NCBI GenBank assembly: GCA_958296025.1
Contig: OY282430.1
Span: forward strand, 1,488,001 to 1,552,000
Reading direction: 5' to 3'
DNA from: an uncultured Pseudomonadales bacterium
GTDB taxonomy: Bacteria; Pseudomonadota; Gammaproteobacteria; Pseudomonadales; Azotimanducaceae
DNA length: 64,000 nucleotides
Numbering within the stretch: position 1 is the stretch's first letter; every line of letters begins with the position of its first letter. Positions 51,833 through 60,822 of the stretch are shown one piece after another. The position numbers and the translations under genes were made by a program. The notes under the pieces were generated by a model. The model did not search any database, was not told the DNA's origin, and worked only from the letters and a program-made list of their open reading frames with translations.

Positions 51833-53053
51833 ATGAAGTTGGCCCTTTGGATCGCCTTGCGCCATCTGTTGCGCACCGACAACCGCTATGTGCGCCTTGT
51901 CAACTGGATGTCGCTCTTGGGCCTTGGCGTCGGCGTTCTGGTTTTGACCGTCGTGGTCAGCGTCATGAACGGCTTTGGCGCGGAACTGCGCACCCGCATT
52001 CTCGGCACCGTGCCCCATGTGGTGTTGCCGGACGTGACGGCGGCGGACCCGGCGGCAGTCTCGGCTCTGCCCGGCGTCGTCACCGCCTACCGATTTTTTG
52101 CGGCGTCGGGCATGCTGGCGAGCGCCGCGGCGGTGGCGCCCGTCGCCGCTTACGGCGTGGAACCCACCAACGGGACGCCCCCGGCTGGCGCCTTGCCCTT
52201 GGCCGGCATCGACGCGCAGATGTTCGACATCGGCCTAATGGAGGCTTTGCGGCAGCCGGCCGGGCTGGTCATGGGCCTGGCCTTGGCCCGGCAGCTCGGC
52301 TTGGCGTTGGGGGACGAGGTGCAGTTGATCGTGCCGGAAGGCGTCCGAGGCGGCGTTCGTCCGCACTTCAAGCGCTATCGGCTGAGCGGTCTGTTCGCTG
52401 TCGGCGCGGAGTTCGATTACGGCTTGGTCGTCGTGCCGCGCAGCTCCTTCTCCGCCTTGGAGCGGCCGGCGTTGGGCACCGACGGCGTACGGGTGGTTTT
52501 GCAAGATCCGCTTGCGGCGGACCGTTTTGCCGCCCTGTGGAGCAGACGCAGCGGTGAAGTCCCTGCAGAGCTTTGGACCGAGAATTACGGGGAGCTCTTT
52601 CAGGCGGTTCGCATCGAAAAGGCGCTGATGTTCCTGATCCTGCTGTTGGTGGTGGCGGTCGCCGGGTTCAACATCGTCGCCGGGCAGACCATGGTGGTCG
52701 ATGGCAAGCGGGCGGACATCGCCATACTGCGCACTCTGGGGGCAACGGGCGCCTTGGTGCGGCGGGTGTTCCTGCTGCAGGGCTTGGCGGTAGCGGGTAT
52801 CGGCATCGTCGCCGGGCTTGCGCTTGGGGTGTTGGCCGCCGGCAACGTTGGAGCGGTCATTGCACAGGTGGAGTCCTGGCTGGATTTCAGCTTGTTGGAG
52901 GGCAGCTACTTCGACGCCGTGCCCTCGAAGGTGGAGATGGTGGATCTCGCCATCATCGGCGGCGCGTCTTGGCTGCTGTGCCTGCTGGCCGCTTGGCTGC
53001 CGGCCCGCCGCGCCGCCGACCAAGCGCCGATCAAGGGGCTGCATCTGCCCTAG
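51833..53053 (+). CDS. lolE: Lipoprotein-releasing system transmembrane protein LolE
   Basis: A 406-residue paralogue of LolC: LRTDNRYVRLVNWMSLLGLGVGVLVLTVVVSVMNGFGAELRTRILG at the N-terminus, and ALMFLILLLVVAVAGFNIVAGQTMVVDGKRADIAILRTLGATGALVRRVFLLQG before the last helices. Start placed at the ATG at 51833, which directly precedes the first conserved residues; an in-frame ATG at 51788 is possible. 211 bases separate it from lolD. Its 3' end overlaps the convergent DUF2062 gene by 23 bases. Confidence 0.92.
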   Translation: MKLALWIALRHLLRTDNRYVRLVNWMSLLGLGVGVLVLTVVVSVMNGFGAELRTRILGTVPHVVLPDVTAADPAAVSALPGVVTAYRFFAASGMLASAAAVAPVAAYGVEPTNGTPPAGALPLAGIDAQMFDIGLMEALRQPAGLVMGLALARQLGLALGDEVQLIVPEGVRGGVRPHFKRYRLSGLFAVGAEFDYGLVVVPRSSFSALERPALGTDGVRVVLQDPLAADRFAALWSRRSGEVPAELWTENYGELFQAVRIEKALMFLILLLVVAVAGFNIVAGQTMVVDGKRADIAILRTLGATGALVRRVFLLQGLAVAGIGIVAGLALGVLAAGNVGAVIAQVESWLDFSLLEGSYFDAVPSKVEMVDLAIIGGASWLLCLLAAWLPARRAADQAPIKGLHLP

Positions 53054-53570
53054 CTTTGCGCCTCGTCATCCGCCTTTCCCGCCAGCGGCGAATGACGTGC
53101 AGGCGCCAAAGCACCCGCACGACGACGAAGCCGCTCACCCCCGCCACCCAGCCGCAAAGCAGGCTGCCAAAGATGAGCGGATAGCCTATCCCGGCCAAGT
53201 TGGTCCAGATCCAACCTAGGCTTAGGTTGATGGCCTCGACCTCCACCCGCATGTCTAGCAACCAGGCGCCCAAGCGATAGGTGAAGTAAAACATGGGCGC
53301 AATGGTTAGGGGGTTGGACACCCAGACCAGGGCGATGGCGATTGGCAGGTTGCAACGAAACACCACCACCAGCGCCGCCGCCGGCAGCATCTGCAAGGGG
53401 ACCGGCAAAAAAGCGCAAAACAGCCCGATGAAGGCGGCGCCGGCTGCCGTGCGTCGGTTCAGCCGCCAAATTTCGTTCCGATGCAGGAAAAGTCTCAAGG
53501 GACGCAGGGCGGGATTCGCACGAATTTCATCGGCGTTTGGCAAGTGCCGGCGCAGCAGTTCTTTTGGCAT
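53031..53570 (-). CDS. DUF2062 membrane protein
   Basis: A 179-residue protein with the DUF2062 pattern: RRTAAGAAFIGLFCAFLPVPLQMLPAAALVVVFRCNLPIAIALVWVSNPLTIAPMFYFTYRLGAWLL, then GYPLIFGSLLCGWVAGVSGFVVVRVLW. Three to four membrane helices. Function is unknown; the gene is commonly found between lolE and comEC in gammaproteobacteria. Its start codon is 9 bases from the divergent comEC start. Confidence 0.9.
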   Translation of the reverse strand: MPKELLRRHLPNADEIRANPALRPLRLFLHRNEIWRLNRRTAAGAAFIGLFCAFLPVPLQMLPAAALVVVFRCNLPIAIALVWVSNPLTIAPMFYFTYRLGAWLLDMRVEVEAINLSLGWIWTNLAGIGYPLIFGSLLCGWVAGVSGFVVVRVLWRLHVIRRWRERRMTRRKARADAAP

Positions 53571-53579
53571 AACGGCATT

Positions 53580-55748
53580 ATGCCCGCTATCCGTTGCCTA
53601 CTGTGGTTGGGGCTGATCGTCCTCGCCGCGCTTTCGCTCTACGACATGCGCCAGACCAGCCTGGCCGGTCGGGTTCCGCACTGCGCCGCGCAGAGCGTTC
53701 GAGATCTGTTGGTCTTGACGGGCGAGGTGGAGCACACCGCCGTTGGCGAGGTTGGCGTTGAGACCCCCCGGCTGCGTCTGCGGGCGAAGGTGCTGGAGGA
53801 TGCGCACTCAACCTGCCCCTTGGTGGGACGCAACCTGCGCCTGAATTGGTACTTCCCACCGGAAGTCCAGGCTGGCGAGCTGTGGCGGGTGGCCGCCAAG
53901 GTGCGCCCACCTTGGGGCTACCACAATCCGGGCGGCTTCGACTACGAACGCTGGCTGATGGGACAGGGCATCGACGGCACGGGAACCATCCGCTCAGGGC
54001 AGCGGCAAGCCGCCGCCCAGCCGGACCTGCGGCGGCGAATTCGCACCCTGATCGCCGAACGCACCGCCGCATACGCCAACAATGCCCATCTGCGCGCCTT
54101 GGCCACGGCCGACAGCGTGGCCCTGACCGACGCGGATTGGACGCTGCTCAGACGCACCGCCACGGTGCATCTGCTGGTGGTTTCCGGGCTGCATGTGGGC
54201 TTGGTGGCGATGTTGGGTTATGGCATCGGCATCGGTGTCGCCCGCTTGATCCCTTGGCTGCTCGTTTGGGTGCCGGCGGCTTGGCTGGCCGCCGCCTTTT
54301 CCCTAGCTGCGGTATTCGGCTTTGTTTGGCTGTGCGATGCCGAAGCGCCGGCTCTGCGGGCAGGGGTGATGGCCACCTTGGGCATTCTCGCGCTGGCGGG
54401 AGGACGCCGCGCATCCGCCGCCTATTGGTTGGCCTTGGCGGCCTTGGCGGTGCTCACCCTCAGCCCGCCTTCGGTGCTCACCCAAGGCTTTTGGCTCTCT
54501 TTTGGGGCCGTCACGGCGCTGATCGTCGGATTCGCCCATCTGATGCCGAGACCGGGTTGGCTGGCGGGACTGCTGCGGGCGCAGCTGCTGATGTTTTTCG
54601 CAATGGTGCCGCTGACTGCGGCGTTGGTGGGAGAGATTGCGCCCCTCGCCGGACTGTCCAACCTGTTTGCCGTGCCTTGGGTTTCCTTGGTGACCGTGCC
54701 CTTGGTCATGTTGTCGTTGCTACTGGTCCTGTTGGGCCTGCCCTTGGACTGGCTCGGTTGGACCTTGGCGGATGGGTCGCTGTCGGTGCTGCTGACCGGT
54801 TTGCAAGCCTTGGATCGAGGGCCGCCTCACTTGGCGCCCATCGTCCCTTGGCAGGCCGCCGCCGCCTTGGCCGCCTGCGCCTGCGCCTTGAAGGCACCGC
54901 ATTGGCGGGCGCGACTGGCTTGCCTGCCGCTCTGGGCGGCGGGCCTGCTGATGCTGTATGAGCGCCCGGAGTGGGGGGCGTTCCAAGTGCGCGCCCTGGA
55001 TGTGGGGCAAGGCAACGCGGTATTGGTCGATACCCACAGCCATCGCCTGCTGTATGACGCCGGCATGAGATTTCCCTCCGGTTTCGATGTGGGTGAGGCA
55101 GTGGTTTTGCCGACCTTGATCGCCACTGGCCCGCGCCGGCTCGACCGGCTGATCGTCAGCCACGGCGATCTGGACCATGCCGGCGGCGCTCCGGCGGTGC
55201 TGACCGCGTTCAGCGCGGCCTCAGTTCTGGGCGCACTGGATCTAGGGGGCAAGCCTTGCGCCCGAGGCGAACGCTGGAGTTGGGATGGCGTGGCCTTTGC
55301 GATTCTGCATCCGCCGCCCGGGCATGCCGGGCAAGGCAACGACAGCTCCTGCGTCCTGCAAATCAGCGCCGGAAAGGAGCGGGTGCTGCTCACCGGCGAC
55401 ATCACCCGGCGCACGGAACAACTGCTTGCTAGCGCCAACACCGGCCTTGCCCAAGCCCGGCTGCTGTTCGCGCCCCATCACGGCAGCAACACGTCCTCGT
55501 CGCGGCGCTTCCTCGAGGCGGTCAACCCCTCTCTGGTCTTCGTCAGCGCCGGATGGCGTAACCGCTACGGCCATCCCCATCCGGCGGTGCAGCGACGCTA
55601 TCGGCAGATGGGCGCCCGGCTTTGGATCACCGGAATGGATGGCGCCCTGTTCTGGTCTTCGGCGCAGCCTGAGCAAGTGTGGGCGTACCGCCTTGAGCGG
55701 CGCAACAGTTGGGCTTGGTGGATCAACCAACCGCCGCAGGACGGTTGA
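53580..55748 (+). CDS. comEC: DNA internalisation competence protein ComEC/Rec2
   Basis: A 722-residue membrane channel protein. An N-terminal helix and OB-like region ([11 protein letters not shown]) lead to the competence domain with [21 protein letters not shown] and many helices, then a C-terminal metallo-beta-lactamase-like domain with [26 protein letters not shown] and [21 protein letters not shown]. It carries single-stranded DNA across the inner membrane in transformation. ATG at 53580 fits the signal/first helix; no clear ribosome site. Confidence 0.92.
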   Translation: MPAIRCLLWLGLIVLAALSLYDMRQTSLAGRVPHCAAQSVRDLLVLTGEVEHTAVGEVGVETPRLRLRAKVLEDAHSTCPLVGRNLRLNWYFPPEVQAGELWRVAAKVRPPWGYHNPGGFDYERWLMGQGIDGTGTIRSGQRQAAAQPDLRRRIRTLIAERTAAYANNAHLRALATADSVALTDADWTLLRRTATVHLLVVSGLHVGLVAMLGYGIGIGVARLIPWLLVWVPAAWLAAAFSLAAVFGFVWLCDAEAPALRAGVMATLGILALAGGRRASAAYWLALAALAVLTLSPPSVLTQGFWLSFGAVTALIVGFAHLMPRPGWLAGLLRAQLLMFFAMVPLTAALVGEIAPLAGLSNLFAVPWVSLVTVPLVMLSLLLVLLGLPLDWLGWTLADGSLSVLLTGLQALDRGPPHLAPIVPWQAAAALAACACALKAPHWRARLACLPLWAAGLLMLYERPEWGAFQVRALDVGQGNAVLVDTHSHRLLYDAGMRFPSGFDVGEAVVLPTLIATGPRRLDRLIVSHGDLDHAGGAPAVLTAFSAASVLGALDLGGKPCARGERWSWDGVAFAILHPPPGHAGQGNDSSCVLQISAGKERVLLTGDITRRTEQLLASANTGLAQARLLFAPHHGSNTSSSRRFLEAVNPSLVFVSAGWRNRYGHPHPAVQRRYRQMGARLWITGMDGALFWSSAQPEQVWAYRLERRNSWAWWINQPPQDG

Positions 55749-55806
55749 AAACCTAGGAATAGGACGCATCTTAGCGGCAACTGAACAAGTTTTTGGAGTG
55801 AACGCG

Positions 55807-58392
55807 ATGCGCGTGGAACGAATGACCAACCGCCTGCAGGGTGCCTTGGCGGACGCCCGCTCCCTCGCCGCGGAACGGGACCATTCCGCCTTGGCGCCGA
55901 TGCATCTTTTGGCGGCTCTGCTGGAGCCGGGGCCGGCCACCCTGATGCCGCTGTTGGTGCAGGCCGGCGGCCAAGCCGGCAAGGTCGCCGACGGCGTGGC
56001 CGAGGCCTTGGATCGGCTGCCCAGCTTGAAGACCCCCACTGGGGACATCCAGCCCTCCCAAGCCTTGGTGCGCACCCTGACCTTGGCCGATGGCGCGGCC
56101 CGCAAGGCTGGCGATCAGTATCTGTCCAGCGAACAGGTGCTGCGCGGGTTGGCCAAGGATTCCTCCGTGCAGCGGGTGCTGGGCGCCGCTGGCGTCGATT
56201 TCGGCCAACTGGACAAAGCCATCGACGCGGTGCGCGGCGGCGAGGCCGTGCGGGGCGCCGGTGCGGAGGAGCAGCGGCAGGCCCTCGCCAAATACTGCAT
56301 CGACCTCACCGAGCGGGCGGAGCGGGGCAAGCTCGACCCGGTGATCGGCCGGGACGACGAGATCCGCCGCACCATCCAGGTCTTGCAGCGGCGCACCAAG
56401 AACAACCCGGTGCTGATCGGCGAGCCCGGCGTGGGCAAGACCGCCATCGTCGAGGGCTTGGCGCAACGCATCCTCAACGGTGAGGTGCCGGAGGGCATCA
56501 AGAGCAAGCGCATCCTCGCTCTGGACATGGGGACGCTCATCGCCGGCGCCAAGTTCCGCGGGGAGTTCGAGGAGCGCCTCAAAGCGGTGCTGAACGAATT
56601 GGCCAAGCAGGAGGGCCAGATCATCCTGTTCGTTGATGAACTGCACACTACGGTCGGCGCCGGCAAGGCCGAGGGCGCCCTGGATGCCGGCAACATGCTC
56701 AAGCCGGCCCTAGCGCGGGGGGACCTGCACTGCGTGGGCGCCACCACGCTGGATGAGTACCGCCAACACATTGAGAAGGACGCCGCGTTGGAGCGTCGCT
56801 TCCAGCAAGTGCTGATCGACGAGCCCAGCGTTGACGACAGCATCGCCATCCTGCGCGGCCTGAAGGAACGCTATGAACTGCACCACGGCGTCGATATCAC
56901 CGACCCGGCCATCGTCGCCGCCGCCCGCCTCTCGCATCGCTACATCTCCGGGCGGCAACTGCCGGACAAGGCCATCGACCTGATCGACGAGGCGGCCAGC
57001 CGCATCCGCATGGAGATCGACTCCAAGCCGGAAGTCATGGACCGGCTGGAGCGCCGCCTCATTCAGCAGAAGATGGAGATCGAGGCCTTGAAGCAGGAAA
57101 GTGACGACGCCAGCAAGCGACGGCTTGAGGACCTGCAGCGCAGCGCCGATGCTTTGGGGCGGGAGTACGCCGACCTAGAGGAAGTGTGGAAAACGGAGAA
57201 GGCCAGCCTGCGCGGTGCCCAGGACATCAAGGAGGCGCTCGAAGCGGCCCGTCTGGCCTTGGAGACCGCCCGACGCAGCAGCGACTTAGCGAAGATGTCC
57301 GAACTGCAGTACGGGCGCATCCCGGAGCTGGAGCGCCGCTTGGCCTCCGCCACCGAGCCTGTGCGCCACCAGCTGCTGCGCAACAACGTCACCGAGGCGG
57401 AGGTCGCCGAGGTGGTCTATCGCTGGACCGGCATTCCGGTGGCGAAGCTCCTCGAAGGGGACCGGCAAAAGCTGCTGCACTTGGAAGACGACCTGCACAA
57501 GCGGGTTGTGGGCCAGGATGAGGCCGTCCGTTTGGTCTGCGAGGCCGTGCGCCGCGCCCGGGCCGGGTTGGCCGACCCCAACCGGCCCAACGGCTCCTTC
57601 ATGTTCCTAGGCCCCACCGGGGTGGGCAAGACCGAACTGTGCAAGGCGCTGGCCGCCATCCTGTTTGATAGCGACGAGGCCCTGCTGCGCATCGACATGT
57701 CGGAGTTCATGGAGAAGCACTCAGTGGCCCGCATGATCGGTGCGCCGCCGGGCTACGTCGGCTACGAGGAAGGCGGTTACCTCACCGAAAGGGTGCGGCG
57801 GCGGCCCTATTCGCTGATCCTGCTTGATGAAATCGAGAAGGCCCACCCGGACGTGTTCAACATTTTGCTGCAGGTGTTGGATGACGGCCGTCTCACCGAT
57901 GGCCACGGCCGCACCGTGGATTTCCGCAACTGCGTGCTGGTGATGACCTCCAATCTCGGCTCCGAGGCCATCCAAGGCATGGCCGCCGCGGCGGATTTCG
58001 ACGGTTTGAAGCGCACGGTGCTCGGCATCGTCCGCCAGCACTTCCGCCCGGAATTCATCAACCGCATCGACGACATGGTGGTGTTCCACGCCTTGGACAA
58101 GGCGCAGGTGGGGCGAATCGCCGAGCTGCAGTTTGACCTGCTGCGCAGCCGCCTTAAGCAGCAGGGCATCTCCATCCGCCTGACGGACGAAGCCCGCGAT
58201 GCCTTGGTCGATGAGGGCTATGACCCGATTTACGGCGCCCGCCCGCTGAAGCGGGTGATCCAGACCCGCATTGAAAACCCGTTGGCCACCAAGCTGCTGG
58301 CGGGTGAGGTGGGTTTCGACGAGGAGGTGCGGGTGGACCACCGCGACGGCGCTTACCGCTTCCAAGTGGCTCGGGTGGCCGAAGTGGCCTGA
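55807..58392 (+). CDS. clpB: ATP-dependent disaggregase ClpB
   Basis: An 861-residue Hsp100. N-terminal repeat domain, NBD1 with Walker A GEPGVGKT (residues 205-212) and Walker [10 protein letters not shown], the coiled-coil M domain (about residues 410-530), NBD2 with GPTGVGKT (602-609) and [14 protein letters not shown], and a C-terminal [11 protein letters not shown]. It rescues aggregated proteins with DnaK. GGAG precedes the ATG at 55807; the frame continues upstream over comEC as a shadow. Its placement between comEC and galU is unusual for this envelope cluster. Confidence 0.95.
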   Translation: MRVERMTNRLQGALADARSLAAERDHSALAPMHLLAALLEPGPATLMPLLVQAGGQAGKVADGVAEALDRLPSLKTPTGDIQPSQALVRTLTLADGAARKAGDQYLSSEQVLRGLAKDSSVQRVLGAAGVDFGQLDKAIDAVRGGEAVRGAGAEEQRQALAKYCIDLTERAERGKLDPVIGRDDEIRRTIQVLQRRTKNNPVLIGEPGVGKTAIVEGLAQRILNGEVPEGIKSKRILALDMGTLIAGAKFRGEFEERLKAVLNELAKQEGQIILFVDELHTTVGAGKAEGALDAGNMLKPALARGDLHCVGATTLDEYRQHIEKDAALERRFQQVLIDEPSVDDSIAILRGLKERYELHHGVDITDPAIVAAARLSHRYISGRQLPDKAIDLIDEAASRIRMEIDSKPEVMDRLERRLIQQKMEIEALKQESDDASKRRLEDLQRSADALGREYADLEEVWKTEKASLRGAQDIKEALEAARLALETARRSSDLAKMSELQYGRIPELERRLASATEPVRHQLLRNNVTEAEVAEVVYRWTGIPVAKLLEGDRQKLLHLEDDLHKRVVGQDEAVRLVCEAVRRARAGLADPNRPNGSFMFLGPTGVGKTELCKALAAILFDSDEALLRIDMSEFMEKHSVARMIGAPPGYVGYEEGGYLTERVRRRPYSLILLDEIEKAHPDVFNILLQVLDDGRLTDGHGRTVDFRNCVLVMTSNLGSEAIQGMAAAADFDGLKRTVLGIVRQHFRPEFINRIDDMVVFHALDKAQVGRIAELQFDLLRSRLKQQGISIRLTDEARDALVDEGYDPIYGARPLKRVIQTRIENPLATKLLAGEVGFDEEVRVDHRDGAYRFQVARVAEVA

Positions 58393-58688
58393 TCTTGCCG
58401 ACGTTCCTTAGGTTTGCGCGGCGACGCGCAACGGCAAATGGCCGTAGCCTGACGGTTGCGGGGTGGTTGGGCTTGATGTTAGCCTAGCCGCCATGAGTGG
58501 CTAAAACATCAGTGTCGATGAGAGTGTCGCCCGAGGTCTGGATGATCATCTGTCAAACCCACTGTGGTGCGCGCTGATCCCTGATCCCGCTGATCCGCTT
58601 GGCGCTGTATGGATGGCCGTCAAGCGGGGTGGTCGAGTCCGCAGCTGCACATCCCTAACCGACGGTCGATGACATTCAAGGTGTCGCC

Positions 58689-59513
58689 ATGATCAACAAG
58701 TGCTTGTTCCCCGTGGCCGGCTACGGAACGCGGTTTTTGCCGGCCACCAAGGCGATGCCCAAGGAGATGCTGCCCATCCTAAACAAGCCCTTGGTGCAGT
58801 ACGGGGTCGAAGAGGCCCTGGAGGCGGGGCTGACGAACATCGGCTTCGTCACCGGCCGGGGCAAGCGGGCCATCGAGGACCATTTCGACTTCAACTACGA
58901 GTTGGAGCATCAGATCGAAGGCACCGGCAAGGAGCGGCTGCTTGCGGACATCCGCAACCTGATCCGGCACTGCACCTTTTCCTACACTAGGCAAGGCGCC
59001 ATGCGCGGCCTTGGCCACGCCATCCACAGCGGGTACACCCTGGTCGGCGAAGAACCCTTCGCCGTGGTCTTGGCCGACGACCTCTGCTTTGGTGAAAAGC
59101 AGGGGGTGCTGGCGCAGATGGTGGGCGTGTTTAAGCAATTCCGCTGCAGCGTGGTGGCCATTGAGGAGGTGCCGGAGGAGGACACGGACAAGTACGGCAT
59201 CATCGCCGTGGACGCCATCACGGAGCGCATCTTCCGGGTCACTGACATGGTGGAGAAGCCGGCCCTCGACCAAGCGCCGAGCAACTTGGCCATCGTCGGC
59301 CGCTACATTCTGACGCCGGACATCTTCGAGATCCTGAGCACCACCGAACCGGACGCCTCCGGCGAGGTGCAGATCACCAACGCGCTGCTCGCCCAAGCCC
59401 GGCAGGGCGCGGTGATGGCCTACAAGTTTCGGGGCAAGCGCTTTGACTGTGGTTCCGTGCCGGGCTTTTTGGAGGCCACCAACTATTGCTACGAGCGCTT
59501 TGGTTACGAATGA
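58689..59513 (+). CDS. galU: UTP-glucose-1-phosphate uridylyltransferase
   Basis: A 274-residue nucleotidyltransferase: CLFPVAGYGTRFLPATKAMPKEMLPILNKPLVQYGVEEAL at the N-terminus, LADDLCF for the metal/UTP site, DMVEKPALDQAPSNLAIVGRYILTPDIFEIL and DCGSVPGFLEATNYCYERFGYE at the C-terminus. It makes UDP-glucose for polysaccharide and LPS. The 296 bases upstream hold no gene I can support. Confidence 0.95.
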   Translation: MINKCLFPVAGYGTRFLPATKAMPKEMLPILNKPLVQYGVEEALEAGLTNIGFVTGRGKRAIEDHFDFNYELEHQIEGTGKERLLADIRNLIRHCTFSYTRQGAMRGLGHAIHSGYTLVGEEPFAVVLADDLCFGEKQGVLAQMVGVFKQFRCSVVAIEEVPEEDTDKYGIIAVDAITERIFRVTDMVEKPALDQAPSNLAIVGRYILTPDIFEILSTTEPDASGEVQITNALLAQARQGAVMAYKFRGKRFDCGSVPGFLEATNYCYERFGYE

Positions 59514-59666
59514 CCTGCCTTAGGCCGCAGGCTGCGCCGCAGCCCTTGTCGGTGTGCAAGGCTTGCAATTTCCGTAAATTGGGGGCTACCTTCGGAACAG
59601 TCCGCCGGGCGGCCACCAAGGCTGTTGATGAGGCGGGCGGTTTAGAGCGACGCAAGGAAGGTCTCG

Positions 59667-60308
59667 GTGTTGGACTTGATGCGCTCCGGCGGCTGGCTAA
59701 TGGCGCCCATCCTGGTGTGCAGCATCATTGCTGCGGCCATTTGCATCGAACGGGCTTGGACGCTGCAGCGCAGCAGGGTGGTGCCGCTTGATCTCTTCGC
59801 CGCGGTCCAACGCCTGCTGCAAAGCGGCGAATTGGATGAGATGCGGTTGCGGGAATTGTGCGGCGGCAGTCCATTGGGCCAAGTGTTTGCCGCCGGCATC
59901 AGCCAAGCCCGGCGCGGACGGGCGCCGATGCAGGAGGCGATGGCGGAGGCCGTCGCCCAGGCCGGCCATGTGCTGGAGCGTCACCTCACTTCCCTTGGCG
60001 TCATCGCTTCGGTTTCCCCCTTGCTCGGCTTGTTGGGTACCGTGGTCGGCATGATCCAGGTGTTTGCGACGCTGATGCTAGGTGGCGGCGGGAGCGCCGG
60101 GTCTCTCGCCGGCGGCATCTCCGAAGCGCTCGTCACCACGGCGGCGGGACTGACCGTGGCCATACCCGCTCTCGCCTTCCACCGCTTCCTCCTGCGCCGG
60201 GTCGATGACTTGGTGCTGACCTTGGAGCAGCAGGCTGCCCGGTTGGCGGATGCCGCGGAGGTTGGCGCTTTTGCCTTCCAGGACGCCAGTACGGCGTCGG
60301 CGGCCTAG
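59667..60308 (+). CDS. exbB: MotA/TolQ/ExbB family proton channel
   Basis: A 213-residue three-helix membrane protein: LMAPILVCSIIAAAICIERAWTLQ, SLGVIASVSPLLGLLGTVVGMIQVFATL and GISEALVTTAAGLTVAIPALAFHRFLLRRVDDLVLTLEQQA. Start is GTG at 59667 after AAGGAAGG. Paired with an ExbD-like gene 15 bases downstream, it forms the proton-driven motor for TonB-type transport; TolQ cannot be fully excluded. Confidence 0.9.
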   Translation: MLDLMRSGGWLMAPILVCSIIAAAICIERAWTLQRSRVVPLDLFAAVQRLLQSGELDEMRLRELCGGSPLGQVFAAGISQARRGRAPMQEAMAEAVAQAGHVLERHLTSLGVIASVSPLLGLLGTVVGMIQVFATLMLGGGGSAGSLAGGISEALVTTAAGLTVAIPALAFHRFLLRRVDDLVLTLEQQAARLADAAEVGAFAFQDASTASAA

Positions 60309-60323
60309 CGTCGGGTTGGCGGA

Positions 60324-60737
60324 ATGCCCAAGCAGCAGCGGCGTGGACGGTTGGCGGCCACCGTCGAACTGACGCCGCTGATCGACATCGTCTTTCTGCT
60401 GCTGATCTTCTTCATGGTTTCGGCGACTTGGGTTCGCCGAAGCCAACTGGAAATCGAGCTGCCACAGGCGAATGGCGCTCCGCCCGTGAGGGAGGGCGTA
60501 GCGGTGCAAGTCGCCGTCCACAGGGACGGCCGCTACGAGGTCAACGGCGAACCGGCCGGCGCCGGCCAACTTCAAGCGGCCCTTGCCGCCCTACGCACAA
60601 CCGACGACGGCGGCGCCGTTGTGGTTGCTGCGGACGCAGAAGCGGCCCACCAAGCCGTGGTGACCGCGTTGCAGGCCGCCGGCAAGGCCGGTCTGACGCG
60701 CATCAGCATCCTCACCCGGTCGCCAGAGCCTGAATAG
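60324..60737 (+). CDS. exbD: ExbD/TolR family biopolymer transport protein
   Basis: A 137-residue single-span protein. AATVELTPLIDIVFLLLIFFMVSAT contains the conserved membrane Asp in the LIDIVFLLLIFFM motif, followed by the periplasmic domain (VQVAVHRDGRYEVNGEPA ... VVVAADAEAAHQAVV). It partners the ExbB-like protein encoded just upstream. Confidence 0.92.
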   Translation: MPKQQRRGRLAATVELTPLIDIVFLLLIFFMVSATWVRRSQLEIELPQANGAPPVREGVAVQVAVHRDGRYEVNGEPAGAGQLQAALAALRTTDDGGAVVVAADAEAAHQAVVTALQAAGKAGLTRISILTRSPEPE

Positions 60738-60822
60738 GCGTGTCCTACCTTGAGATGACGAAAACTCTTAGAGTGGAATCCGCATTGGGAGAGCGGCGCA
60801 ACCCGTTGTTGAGGGAAGTGGA

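Noticed and set aside
55285-55806. Upstream extension of the clpB frame
   Set aside because: It overlaps the metallo-beta-lactamase part of comEC and has no ClpB similarity; the ATG at 55807 has a ribosome site.
58393-58688. Small frame between clpB and galU (around 58500-58660)
   Set aside because: Possible short coding fragment, but interrupted near its start and without a recognisable family or ribosome site.
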